Source: Owenia fusiformis (taxonomy: Eukaryota; Annelida; Polychaeta; Sabellida; Oweniidae). Taken from it: a stretch of DNA of 60,000 nucleotides. The notes under the pieces are model-generated. The model saw only the letters and a program-made list of their open reading frames with translations, searched no databases and was not told the DNA's origin. The DNA is taken from contig CAIIXF020000001.1 of NCBI GenBank assembly GCA_903813345.2, forward strand, positions 27,085,915-27,145,914, in the 5' to 3' direction. Shown piece by piece: positions 44,101-59,100 of this stretch. Position numbers and translations under genes: made by a program. Every line of letters begins with the position of its first letter. The stretch's first letter is position 1.

Positions 44101-47100
44101 ATTCAAACATACATTCCTGGGTGAGGAAGTGTTACATACAATTATATGTGAATACCCTATTATATGTTCAATTCATTAAAATCATTTATAAACATAAGAC
44201 GATTTCTTACATGCATCGATATGAGCTCCTTTCTTTTTGACATTGTCCACCTTTTTGACATGGATTACTCTTACATACATCTGAAAATAAACAAATGTTT
44301 GAAAAAAGAGTGCTTAAATACAAAAAATTGTCATAAAAATACACAAAATCAACATAATTATTATTATTATCATGAGAATTATTGATATCTGTGTTATTAT
44401 TGATTCCATGTACATGGGTGTGATATATATTTCAATATATATATGTGATATATATTTTTCAATTTTCCAAATATCTCTTGCCTGATACATTTATTAGTCA
44501 GCACATGGTAAGAGAAGGGTTGACTCTACTGGGTAAATCCACTTTTTTCCATCAACATAAAAAGTGATTGAAGTGTTGAATTTAGTGTAAAACCTTTGAG
44601 AAGAGCCCTTACCTTCACAATAAGTGGTATTTAATGTTAAACCTTTGAAAAATCCCCTTACTTTCAAATTATGTTGAATTTAGTGTGAAATCTCTAAGAA
44701 GACTCCTTACCTTCAAAATATGTGGTATTGAAAGTGTGAAACCTTTGAGAAAACCCCTTACCTTCACAATATGTTATATTAAAAGCTTTGAATCCAAAGT
44801 TACAGTTACAGGAGAAGCTGCCTGGAAGATTAGTACAATTGCTGTTTGTGCAAACACTGGGCTCCAAATTACATTCATTGATATCTGAAATAAAACAAGT
44901 TCACAAATTATTGAGTTGTTTTTTCGAATTCATAGTTCATTTCATTATCCAAACCATTGGGCACATCTTACCAATTTAAATTGCATGACATTTACATTAA
45001 TGAAAATTAGTGCAAATATGGTATATAACTGTACAGTGTACAAGATGATTTCCTGGATTATTAAACTCTAAACAAAGACAAATGTATTTCTAAACCTTGA
45101 TTTGTAGTATGAAATGGAGTTATCGTTGTATATTTTAATACTCTCTCAATTCTTCTGTATTTCCACACACCAATTCATTTCATTGTGCAGGATTTTTAAA
45201 AACATGCTGACTTGCTTTAGACTTCTGTAGTCTTGCACCAGGACCTTGTGTTCCCTATCCCCTCTCAGGCTTTGATAGAGGTACATACAGGGGCTTCATA
45301 CAAGACTTTTCTGATTAACAATGCCATACAAATTTGGGCATACATGTATACAATATTTTGTATGTGTACCTTTGCAAATATTTGCCTCACTGGGTTTGTC
45401 TCTGGGTTCGAACCCTGTTTTACAGGAACAGGAAAAGACTCCTTCAGAGGAAGTGCAGTTGGTTGACTGCTTATCACAGTTGTTGTCTAGGGACGAGACA
45501 CAAAGATCCTTTTCTGTAATGACAAACATACATGTATATTTCAATTATAAAACAGGACAGATGGACGGCTTTCCTATATCTCGTTCGGTGGGATAACAAG
45601 CCTTAAATTGATGCTGCTTGCCTCCCAGCTAATTACAGGACTTGTCATAATTGAATAGCATTGTATGTTCTCATTGTATTCATCCGCCATTACAAAAATG
45701 AATTCTGTAATATCTATTTTTGAATACATACCTTGTACAGTAGATGTGCTACTATTGACCCCAATAAGAGTGGTATCAGAAACTGTTAGGGTGCAAGGGC
45801 TTGAGGGACAATCATCTAAACGATCTTGCAAAATCTGATCAACCGTTGGGATATCTTGGCGTCCAGAGAAGAAAATGTTGAATCTGGCAATAATACTTCC
45901 TTGGCTGTAAATACACAAATTAACAATCTTAGCATGCTGTTAAAATGAAAGTCAAGATGAAGTCAGCTTAAAATATTTCATTTGAGCTTTTTATTTGAAA
46001 TGATTTTCTTTACCCTAAAATCGCAAGAACATGTTAAATGATCAAAATATCCCATAACAGCCAGCCAGGTTGTGAGTTTTGGAATGACAAAGGAACACCA
46101 ATAAACATTGAAATAGTAAGGGCCTTACTCTAAATAATAAGATACATTATACATTAGACATATTTTTCACTCTATTTCTAGAATTCTACACTGTACCTGA
46201 ACTCGTAGACCTGGGAAGAGACGTAACTGGTCTTCAATGTACTATTCTTATATATACCATCCACCTAAAACACATACCAACATATGTTCTTAAAATATCA
46301 ATCATGTATAGTTGAATCCATTGTTATATAGAGTATAAATGGCATGTTACAAGTCGAGGGATACAGGAGCACAGGCCCGTAGCCAGGATTTGCCAAGGGG
46401 GGGGGTTCACTTTTGAAAAATTCCAGAATGGTGCTCTTTTGATTGGCCAAAATCACTTAAAAATCACTTAGGATGGTGAAAAACTGCATGTTATTGAAAA
46501 AAAATTTGGCCTGGGGGGTTCGCTCAAACCCATCAACCCCCCCTGGCTACGGGCCTGGGTGCATGTTCCCGGGATTCAGTGTTTAAAAAGAGTATTTTCA
46601 GTGTTTCAAAAGTGCTCTATGTTAACAGTATTTTCTTCTACAGTACTATGATTTTTTGAGATTAATGTTCCCCAATGAGAATAGCACTATCTACAGCAAG
46701 TCATACTTACAACAGTGTGCACTTTAGTGGCAAGATCCGCATAGGCCTTAGATGTAGGGTCGAGAAGATCAATTGTCCACATCTGTCCTTTTGTAGCATC
46801 AGGGATTGAAATAAACTGAAGTTGACCGCCATATTGGTGAGAGGCTGCAGAGTTCAAGAAGCAATATGAATTCTAAATAAATTGTAGTTGTGTACAACAT
46901 ACATCATATCTATAGAGTTACATTGATTTTTAACAGGACTTATTTTCTAAAAAGGAACCTTTAACAAGGTTTCTTCTTTCACTCTTACAGCATGAAAAAT
47001 ATGAGGAAATATCTACATGTATAATCATTCATCCTCCTAAGCAGGTGTCCAGAATCCATACCTCCTTCTTCCCCCTGCTATAACCAATTTGGAAGCACCC

Positions 47101-50100
47101 GATTTTAATTGAATCACGTGATCTTATTATGCGCAATGACTTATACATGATTTCTATTGCAGTGTTGTGACAGCCAATCAGATTGCGAGTTCTTAATAAG
47201 GGAAATGGTAACTGCTTATAGCAGGGGGTAAAAAGAAAGAATATATTCTGGATTTTGAAGCCCTGTGATCGGAGGATGATAATCATTTAGAAGGCAAGAA
47301 AGGGGATTGACCAGGATATGGGTAGGCACTGTTGAATGAGTAATTTATTTGAGAGACTCTTTACACCAAGATTATTCATTCTACCTGTCCTACCTTAAAG
47401 GGCACTATTTACCTTGAGTGCATGTTGTTCCATCATTGGCGTATCCTACATCACAGGCACAGAAGTAAGCCCCTATGGTGTTCACACAGTATTGACCTGG
47501 ATTGGTACAGTTATGTGCTATTTCTGTGTCTGTACACTCATTTATATCTACAGGATAACAAAACACATATGTACATAATGTATAAATAAAATATATATAT
47601 TGTCACAAAGGCCATTGTTTAATTGAGAATATGTCAAGATTGTGCTGTTTGTTCTAGGATAGTATTTGTAGCATTATTACAGGAAAAATAGTAAACTTAA
47701 CATATATACCTTATACATTTAGAATGTACATATATTATTGAAAGAGCTTATACCTTCACACATAAAGCCATCAGATGCTATCCTGTAGCCAGACTCACAG
47801 CTGCAATTGTAGCCACCTGGGTAGTTGTGGCATGTCTGGTTACACATAGATGTCCTTTCAAAACACTCATCAACATCTGTAAATTAATGCAGTTCAGTGA
47901 GGTAAGAAATTAATACAAAAAATGATCTTTTTATACATATTTATATACTTTTAAAAATCTGTGAAATGACAATATATAATGTAACTTGTCTTTCACTTCT
48001 CCATGTTATAATTAATCAAAGATCAGCGCAAAATTTAACAAGCAAAATTAAGGTTTTCTTCTTTTAGTTTTCAAAATAATTCTTGAAGAAACAAAAGATA
48101 TAAAAGAGTCAAATATATGAAAATAAAATTGTAATATTCATTATCTTAAATTTTCTTAATTTAAAACATTGCAAACAAGAGCTTAGGGGGTTGAGAATCT
48201 CAGGCAGTGAAACATGCATTGTATCACTTTGGTTTCATCATAGAATTTTGAACAGTGCCATCTAGGACTGAATATAAAGATCATCAAAGTTCCTCAACAA
48301 ATTTTCTGTGACCCTTTTATCTTCAAAATTGTGTGACAATTAAGGGCAAACAAATAGAGATACAATTGCCATAGCAACACAGTTCATGGACATGTTGCAA
48401 ATATACTGACTTGTTTTTCTTACCAAAGCATTTCTGGCCATTTCCCTGGAGGCCACTGGGGCAGAGTCCACATTTGAAGCCATTGGGTAAATTAGGCTCA
48501 ACTGTACATGTTACATTCGGATAACAGGATCCAGGTGCACACTCTTCAATCTCACAGAATTCACCTATAGCTCCTGAACTACAGTTACATTGAGCCCTAT
48601 AGAACTTGTCTGAAATATAAAAAAACAAGAATTAATATCGCTCGTGTTAAAGTGTAAAATCTCAGCAAATTGAACATGTCATTAACATGTATAGATAGAG
48701 TTGTTGATGGAAATGTATTCAAGGATGGAGGTGTTCATGTTATAATGGGATGATTTAACATGAAAATCAAATAATCCAAAGACCTAGAAAATTTCTTCAT
48801 ATTAAAGGAATATTCCTTGCCAGACCCTTTCTCTCTTGATATGGTAGCTATAATCATATATATAGTTTCCATATTTAGCAAAACATGGGAAAATGTTTTA
48901 ATATGGTCAATATTGATCATTTAAAAATCTAGTGCTTATTTCCAGTGAGCTGCCATCTTTTAAGATTTCTTGCAGGAAGTGATCTCATCAACTCTCAACT
49001 TCTACAGGGTGTCAAATAAGTCCCGTCCCCCCCTCTACAGCCAAAACCAAGATATTTGGTACCAAGTGTGATATATCATTGGAAAGGTCTTCCAAAGTTA
49101 CGTTGATTGGCATATATCTGACGCATGTCAATCAATCTTACAAATTTTTACATTGTATCAATTGAGGTGACCATATGCCTAGAAACATGGCAATTTGGCA
49201 TATTTGGCAGGATTTTAAGAATCGAGTATAAGAAAGGTCAAGGGACCAAAAGATGACTAAATATGTTTATGGCAATGAATTTAACCAATTTCTGGATAGG
49301 GTTAGATGTGTAGAAAATAGAGGGGCAAGGAAAGTGCTGAAAACCATTTTGTAACAAGTGGAATGCGAAAAAGATCAACTTTTTGATGTATTTCTGAGGT
49401 CATATCCTTGTCATTTTGACGCAAAAAAGCTACTTAAAGGAGGGCATGTAAACTATAAAAGACATCATAAAAATATAGGTAAATTTCATCCAAAATACTT
49501 GAGAGTTGGTGAGTTAACATAACTTTGGATGATCTTTCCAATGGTATATCACACTAGGTACTGTCTTTTAAGGCTTTAGCTGTAGCAGGGGGGACGGGAC
49601 TTATTTGACACCCTGTATAACCTTGCCCATAACAGTATAGGAAAGTAGCACAAAATCAATTCTAGACAAGTGATCATTACTTTCTGTGCAAAAATATTTT
49701 CAGGGCTTGTCAACTTAGAATAAAAGAAGAGATTTTTAGAAGGATTAAATAAGATACAAAGTTGAAAAAGAATATTTAGCTGGTTTTGTAATTCTTAATA
49801 GCTCCTCACCTAATGCTATATGCAAAGTTGAGAGTTGATGACATCACTTCCTGTGTGAAATTTTAAAAGATGGCAACTTACTGGAATTGAGCATCACATT
49901 TCTAAGTGATCAAATTTGACCATATCAAAACATTTTTGCGTGTTTTGCTAAACATGGCAAGCAAATATATGGTTATAGCTACCATATGAGGAGAGAGATG
50001 GTTTGGCAAGGAATATTCCTTTAAAGAGTTAGATGTAGATAGCTGTTCATGTTGGAGGTTTTATTTATAATATTAAGCATGTGTTTAAATCAATCAATCC

Positions 50101-53100
50101 TTTAATATGAGTACATCTCTTTAATCTTTAATCTGGTTTACCATATTTCCTTAGAGATAAGGATAATAGATTCCATTTGCATTGATAGATATCATAATAT
50201 AATACATGTTGTCATTTTAACTCATTGTCGGATTTACACTTACTTTCATTTGTTTCCACCTCATTTTCATTTAAGTAGTCAAGGTTGCATTGTGAAGGAT
50301 TTTTACAAGCACAAACATAGATGGCAGGCCAGTATTCTGATGATGCATTTTTGGAATCAGTGGCGTAAAACTTGGCGTATCCAGAGATGTTGCGATACTC
50401 AATTGTAGGGTTCCAAAATATTTCGCCTGTTGTTGAGTCTAAAATTATTATGTAAATGATGTATAATATTCAACATTTTAAAAAGTTTATGCAGTGTATC
50501 TATTTATTGCAAGAAAAATATGAACATATGAACATAAAACTGTGACATTAAATGCTCATAAATAATATCTAAAGGGGCTCAATGCCTTTCTCTTATCCTA
50601 AAAACACCAAAATAAAAAAAATAAAAAAAACAACATAACTTGCCCCATCAACAGAATTACAGTGAAACCTTGATATCTGAACACCTGGCTGATCTGAATG
50701 CATTCTAATTCAAACATTTTCGGCTCTATCTTTTCCTCCTATTGACTCCTTTTGTAAGAAAAACCTGAAATCTGAACACCTCCTTATTTGAACAGTGAGC
50801 ACTCATATTTGAAAAAAACTGACCTGTCTAAAGTTATAAAGCTATGTGGTCAATAGTAATATTCCTTGAGAATGCATTCATATTTTTTCAAAATTCAGAA
50901 TCTTGTGGATGCAAAACCTTGAAATCCAGAATGTCCAGTCTAAAACCCAATCAGATCTCGACAATTCTCTGCTTTGTCATTTGATAAATGATGACACCTA
51001 TCAGCACAAAAGGACCAAAATATATACACAATATATGTGACAAAAATACTTACTTATTGTTACATTAGGCAGGGTTGTTTCAATTGAAAACACAACAGTG
51101 ACATCTCCAGTAAGGTTAACATGGAGCTTCCTTATATATCTCTCATTTATGGTGATGTTCAATGCATCTTCTATCTCAACAAACACAGGGGGCCTGTGCT
51201 CTAAAATAACAAACATATAATTATGCTACAGGAATCATAAAAACTATACACACTTTGGCAATCATTTTCTGGTTTTATATCATAATCTTCTTATCAGGTA
51301 AATTATAAGAGCATTTCATGGTTTGAATTAAGGTTGATTGTTCATCTTTTTAACTACATCAATTTGAATTCTATAATTATTATATTTACCTAAGATACTA
51401 GTGTCCTCTGCAATACGATCGCCATCAACAATAGTTTCTTTAGCAACCTTATCATTATTTGTAGCCATATAATCAACCTGACACTGAAGGTTGTCACCAC
51501 AAGTCTCTTTAACCTTATCAGGTACGACTTCCGTTTTGTCCCCTATTCTATCAGCAAAAAATATTGGGACAAAACTTGGAACATTGTAGTCTTCAAACCT
51601 CTTATCCGTGTATGAAAACCGAGAATCTGTCTCAGACGTTAACATCCCTAAAAGTACAGTTATTGCTATGAGGATTGTCATCGCATCTATAAGGGGTATG
51701 TGACGGAAGTCAAGGCAGTACGTAATATTAAAAAAACATGTTAAATAAATACTCAATACAGTGGAAATATCATGGAAGATATTAAAACAAATAAAAATAG
51801 AAGAATTCATCTTTTCACTTTTACAGCAACATTTTCATTTTCAGGCAAATTCATGATTTTTGGAACCTTACTCTAAATAAAATGTGAGTAGTGTGACCAA
51901 TAATAGGCTTTATATTTAGGAATTTTTGATGATATTTAAAAAAAAATATTTATCATATTGAAAAACAAGTTTTGAAAATCAATAGTTTTTACTCACATGT
52001 TTGGCCATAATTGAAATAACCCTGTTCAGTTAAGTTGCCTCTAGTGAATTCTAGTTTGGTCCCATTTGGCATGAAGAGCTCTCCGTCACCATTGAATTTT
52101 CCCAGAAGTCCCTGGGTGTGGCCCTTATAGTATGTTGGCACAGAGACGACATATGTTAACAATCCTTGGCCAACCTTCACCTGCAAATGTACATGTACTG
52201 TAGAATATGGATAATAAATATTTTCCTGATGATTAACTAGTAAAATGTTTGCTCATGACTGTCCTGTTTCCTCTAATTAGAAGTCACATGGTAATTGATG
52301 AGAATGCGGTGCAAGTCTTATACATATCACAAAGGATGCCTTGTACCAACAGGCAGAATAAGAATATGTTAAGTTAATGAGGCAAGCTAGGGTAGTACAG
52401 AAGTTCAACAATCAACAGGCCAGTGGCCAGGATTTGCCAAGGGGGTTTACTTTTTGAAAAGTTCCAGAAGGGATTCACTTTTGACAAATGGGTCCAAAAA
52501 TGGCCAGAATCACTTAAAACATGCCCAGAATGATGAAAAACATCATGATTTTTGAAAGAATTTTTGGCCAGGGGAGGGGGGGAGGGGGGGAGTTTGCTCA
52601 AACCCATTGACCCCCCCACCCACCCTGCCTACGGGCCAGCAATCACATCTATTCTATCACTTCAAAACTTACCTTAAGACCAATGTCATTTGCAAACTGC
52701 ACGATAATCTCATTTTCACGGTTTTCGACTGAAACATTGTTGAATTCCTCACGTTTACCATCAGCTATTGTAATGGGGGTTTCCCCATTTACGATGATTT
52801 CTATACTTGTTTCTTTTAGTTTTACTTCAATATTATCTGATGTTCCATCCTATAAAACAATATACTGTTTATGTTTATGTAAAGCAAAAACATAATCCAT
52901 GGACTCATAAGTACACATATATACAGTTCATGCATGAACAAAAGATCGGAAAACATACATGCTGGTGACAATACTGCATATATAGAACAGATAATTAAAA
53001 AGGATTAAAATTCTTAAAACACATTTCAGCTTAATGCCTGAAAATCAATTCTGTAATTACTGTACAATACATAATCCTCTATAAAGTGAACCTGACCTTA

Positions 53101-56100
53101 GCTGCAAATGATGTGAATACAGTTGCATTGTCTGTAGGATTCAGTTTCTCTGTACGTCCTTGCAGCTTGAAATCCACCAGGTAACCAAGATCTGGTACCC
53201 TGCAAAATAGAAAATATGTTTGTATTATCAGAGTTACTAGGATAGATTATGGGTTTCTCGAAAGCCCATGGATAGATGGAGAAAATATTCATTACTGAAA
53301 ATCGTATAATTTCATTCCAGTATTTTTGTGAAAAATGCCAGGTGAATGTGGTCAAAGTAATACTACTTTAACAGTGTATACAAAAGAAAGTGTGTGCACT
53401 TTGAAATGAACTCACGTTTCATTTACTTTCATCAAGACATATTCCCCAAGGCCATTAAATGTGTACTCATCTCTGTCAAGAGTAATAAGATGGGGGTCTC
53501 CACGACCAGAACCTACAAGCACATAAAGGTACGTTATTATAGAACAAGTATCAACTAGACAATGGCAACTCCGTGGAGTAGCAAATCCCAACGAACAAAA
53601 TATCAATTACCAAATTCAAATCAATTATACTCATTACTTTGGTTAAAATTGAAAATATTAGATTTTAGAGTTGCGAATTCCTGCAAAGCAGCCATTTTGA
53701 ATTTTCTGAGGTGCAAATCTGAAAAATAATACCATAATTGTGATCTACTCAAAAATTCCTTCAATTTGAGTATAATATAGCCATACTTTGAAGGGATCGA
53801 AAAATTATTGCGAAATCGTACATTAGATGGCCATTTTGAATTTTACGAGGCTTGAATCAGAAAAAAGATACAATATTTGCAATCTACTCTTAATTGCCTT
53901 TCATTTGAGTATAATAAAGCTATACTTCAGAAAGATCTAAAAATTAGCGAAAATTTCTGTTTTCCTGACCCCCCACAAGGCCCCTGGGGGTCAGGATGAA
54001 AAACACGGAATATATGTGAAATAGATAAATGTTGTGAATATAATGCCAAAATTTCAAACAATAATATTAATTACTTTGGTTTAGAATGAAAAATTTATGA
54101 TTATTGCGAAAAAAGTCCCGTCATTTCTAAAGCGGTGGCCATCTTGAAAAATTTTTTTTTGCGTAAAACTTTTCACCAATATACATCTTTCCACTAAATA
54201 TGAAGAAAATCCGTCCACTAGTATTTGAGTTATCTTACGGACTGACGGACGGACCGACGGACGGACCGACTGACGGACGGACGGAGGGCTTCACTATATC
54301 CCGACCAAACTTCGTTTGTTGGGATAATAAATATATACATTATATAATTAGTTGAGATGAAATCTCAGTTCCTGTAGTTCAAACTTAAATTGCATGAATT
54401 AAATAAAATATAAGTCAAGTGAATCTACTCCTATTTTTTCATGTGTTCTATTGTTGCATCATTCATTAAACTGATGACTGATAATAAGTATTGATATTGT
54501 TGTCCAAAACCTTTTGGATAACAACTCCACTCTTCAGATCATCATATCACCCCTCAAATGCCCATCAATAACCCAACCAAAAACCAAAAGCTTACCCCAT
54601 CTTGGAGGCACATATCCCGAGCAGCCATTTGAAGGTCTCTGTTTGTAGAAAAGATGGCATAAGTTCGAATTTGTACAACAATCCTGGTAACCTTTTTCTT
54701 CACTACCATCTATGATGGGATAGCCTCCTCCTGGATAGCCCAGTTTTATTGCACCATTTCTATAACATACAATAAGATTTATAACTCAATTATACAGCAA
54801 AACTTGTATAACTTAACAACTCTCTTATCTGAACACCTCTCAAAGTGAACACTTCTTTGGTCCAATTTTATAATATAACAAAGACTGTAATGGTAAAAAA
54901 TTGAAATGTGAATATCTCAGTAAAAACCTGCACATTCTAACCCATTAGAAGATCAGCCCTCACCTGTCATAACAACACTTCTGTCTGGGGCGTCGTGATC
55001 TTCTGTTGTTCCAGCTATTTGTCTCCACACACATGCTCCCTCTATCAACCGTGAAACGTGTGTCTCGTCTGGCTTGATTCCAGCTACAGGGACATGGTTG
55101 AGCTCTCCTAGCTAGGTCGCGAATATTGCTAGGTTGTTTCTCAACCCATTCTAAACACTTAATGTTATCATTGCCGGTACGTTCACCTAGCTTGTAGTAA
55201 TGTCTCCCTGTTTCTCCTACAAAAAACATGATGATACAGAAAATTCATGGTAGGGTTCATGCATTTTGCATATGGATTAACATGATGTTACAATGATGAA
55301 TTCCTTATGCCTGGGTCACATTTGCTCCGATTCATCAGCCGGTGCCCGGCCGATTGAGTATCCTGTTCACAATTATATTCAGTTTTGAACAGGCACCAGG
55401 CACCAGCCAATGAATCGGAACAAATGTGACCCAGGCATTAGTAAGATGAAAATGTGTTTAATGCACAGGTGAAATAAATAAATAAAAATATAATTAAGGT
55501 AGAAAGCTGGTCCAGATACATGTACACAAGTTCTGAAATAAGACAGCTGAATATATCAACATGTATAGAAAAATAAGGTTACAACACAGGATTATAAATT
55601 GATATTGAGCAGTTTACTATATGTCAGAAATCCTTATTATTAGCTCTCTCAATTGAATGAACTGTATCATGTAAGTATACATTCAAGTATTAATTGAGAA
55701 ATCACAACAAAAAAGCAATGTTTGATTTTTACAAAGTACCTTTCAAACGCCCAACTTACCAACATTTGACCTCTGGTGGACTGTAGATATTGGCCTTTCG
55801 TATATACTTCTGCTATTATTTCCACCATCCGAGTGCCCAATTAGAATTTGTCTGCCACTGTTGTTGGGATTCCAGCCCATACCAGAGGGGTGGTAGTTAT
55901 ATAATACAAATGATACTCGACTATCTGTCACCATAACAACTTGAAATGTGGCATTCTGGAACAAAAAGGTTGTGGAATTCTCAGAATTATGTCTCCTTAT
56001 ATTATTTCAAGTAATCAAAGATAAAGAGAAAATGGAGATAAGGAACCAGGGCAAGGAATCATTAACCTCTTGAATCCCAGGCTCCACAATCGCTTTCGAA

Positions 56101-59100
56101 ATCAAATAATTTTTCATTTTTGCCAGCTTTTGACATTTTACTACATATAAACAACAGGTGATGCTCAATTTAGTGAAAATAGTCGGCAGTGATCATTTCT
56201 ACACATTTTGAAACATTAACTCCAATTTGTGTAAATCCGATGAAAATTCTCCAAATTAGAGCAATTTCAGTGAGAAAAAATTTGTAACAGATTATCTTGT
56301 TACTCTGGGTTACAAATTCATTTCAAAGGTGATGAGAAATCCTGTCAGTGAGTAGTCAAGAGGTTAATATAAATATTAATTCCAGAATTTTGAACATTAA
56401 CTTTACTGGAAAAGGATGAAAAACAACTTATTACTCAATATGATATCAAGTGGGAATCACAATGGTTTCAGGTGCATATCTTTTGTATGAAAACATGATG
56501 TTATTTACTGACATAATGTCAGTTGACTTTCAATAATAAAGAAAAATGGATACAATGGAATACAATACAATAGGAATATAGCAAAAATGGCAAACAAAAT
56601 CTCACCTCATCCTGGGTTTGGCCTGGATATGGTGGCACCTTATACCATGTTGCTACGGTTACATGTGATGCTGTAAAACTACTATCCACACCATATTTGG
56701 TACCATCCTCACTAGCTCGTTCTAAAATAACTTTTGCAGTTTGGTTGGAATCTATAACATTGTAGTTATATATGGACAAGTAACCATATTTTGTGGTATC
56801 AATGTCTGTAAACCAGGGTGCAATCAAGGCTTCATCTCTGGGGAATCGATTGTTCCAGGGGGGTTGGGTATAACTGTATCGTTGACCAAGGGATATGTAG
56901 CCATTCATGGACACCTAAAGTAACAAACACATTTATATTTAAAAGACATATGTATAAGGTAATTGCTTTAATTATGATGAAAAACATAAAGGTTTATTCG
57001 TTAATTGGAATTTTGGAATGCATGTTCTTGTGTTTCACAAAGTACAAGAATAATACAGAATTTGTTTATTTATTTGCTTGTATCTTTTATTTGTTTGTTA
57101 GTTTCTATATTTCCTTCTATGTTATTAGTCAATCAGCTTCATCATTTCTTTGTTTATACTTTCTATATTTTTTGTTGTGTAGGAATCTAGACATTGTGAT
57201 GGATAAATGTGCTTTGGCATTTTCAATACTCACAAAAAGTCGATGATAAATCTTTCCAAAGTAGGATATTCCTCCCCTTATGTAGAAAGGTCCATAAACA
57301 GGATCATCGCCCTTATTTACCTCTCCAATGCCTTCATAGGGGTACAGAGGTATCTCTAGAAATACAAGAGAGTTTAGAATTTAATAAGACATGGTCACTC
57401 CACAGTGAGGGCATTATGGTCAAGTTATATTTTTATAACAATTCACATGAAGATACATGCATTAAAAGGCAGAAGAAAGGATAAAGAAAAGTTGAGATTA
57501 AGTTAATCGAGATATTAATTTTTTCCAACAGTTCTGACTTTATTGAGTTATCCTTATTTAAAGATACATAATGCCATCGATTTATCTCCCGGACAATCAG
57601 TGATGTTCCATTATAATTGCTTATATAATATCTTACATACTTTAGATATATCTTGAGACAAACTTATGGGTATAGTTTTGCCGATATATTGACAAAATCA
57701 ACAGAACAACCAACTGTCAGAATTGAACACAATTGAGTTTGATCGCGGCAATCGAGGAAAAATTCCGTATACGGAGTTCCTTTGGTTACATGATAATATT
57801 GATTAACAAATTTAAAGGTGCAACAATGAGTGCAGAGGGGACATTCAACGATCATGGACAAGTGTCAAAATATATTTAAGTTTGGTTATTTCTTCAAGAC
57901 TAACATATATTTTCATTATCCTCAAAGAAACACCCTGGATAAACATTGTTTCAGCTGATATTCCTCTTGAAACATGGTGAATCTTAAAAATCTATAAGCG
58001 GGACTCCCTCTATAGAAGCTTTGAACTGAATTTACACTTCTTAATGCTGAAATTGAAAGTTTATCCATACATTTTAAGAAAATAGGTATGTCAAAGAAGA
58101 TGTTAAGCCAAAGGTTGCCCTGATACTGTAGCTCAGAAAAAGTAAAATATTTCGAATTTTCTCTCTACAAGCCTTGTTGTCCCTTTAACAACCAATCAGA
58201 TAACATATAGATGTCCCTCAGGTTTATTTAAGTTTCAGATAATTAATTTGGATGAAAATAATTCGACCATTCAGCACAATGGCAAAACGCCAAAAATTAG
58301 CATATAAAGCAGCAGATTTGGGGACTTCTTCGTTGGTAAGTTGAAAGGTGAATATGTGGTACAGCTCAACATGTAATCAAGGGGTCTTGATTGTGCTTTC
58401 CAATCGCAACATCCCTCTTTAAACTTAAGTATGTGCAAATGCTTTATACATCACATAAATTACATATAAGTAAATCAGTACATCTCAGTACATGAACAAA
58501 TTAGATTTTGTATTTGTTAAGTGTATAATGAGTGAAGCTGACTAGAATAAATAGAAATAAATATTGTAATATTGTAGTAAGTAATGAGTGTAATGAATTA
58601 TTCCTTCAAACTGAAATTTGTCATTACATGTAGCTCCCTAAAGAGGTTTATAAATAATTTTTATAAAGAAAATAAAAATTGTATCACTTCTTTAAATAAT
58701 TTTTAAAATGAATGAAACACACACACACTTTAGTAGTTTTGGCATGTTTGTATCTTTTATTCATGTAATATTTATGGAAAATCTTTATTTATGTAGTAAT
58801 ATTACAAATCACTTAGTTTGCCAAATACCTGTGCATTTTCCATCATTGTCAATGAAGCCAGGTTCGCAGAGACACCTATAGCCTACAGTAGTGTTCTCAC
58901 AGTCTTGACTTGCATCACACAGACTTGTGTTTACCTTACAGTCATTCAGATCTGGAAAATAACAGTTCATTATTGTATACCATATAATTTTAAATATACT
59001 AAGCACCATGATCACCTGGTTATAACGACGTAATCAGATGTTACTTTTAACATACAAGTAAAATATTTGGATGCGTACTCAACAGCCTCCTTGGTGAACA

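Noticed and set aside
45233-45596. Overlapping plus-strand frames around 45.3-45.6 kb
   Set aside because: They are the opposite strand of the EGF exon 45370-45513.
56818-57246. 142-residue plus-strand frame opposite a NIDO exon
   Set aside because: It overlaps a well-supported minus-strand exon and is a hydrophobic AT-rich shadow.
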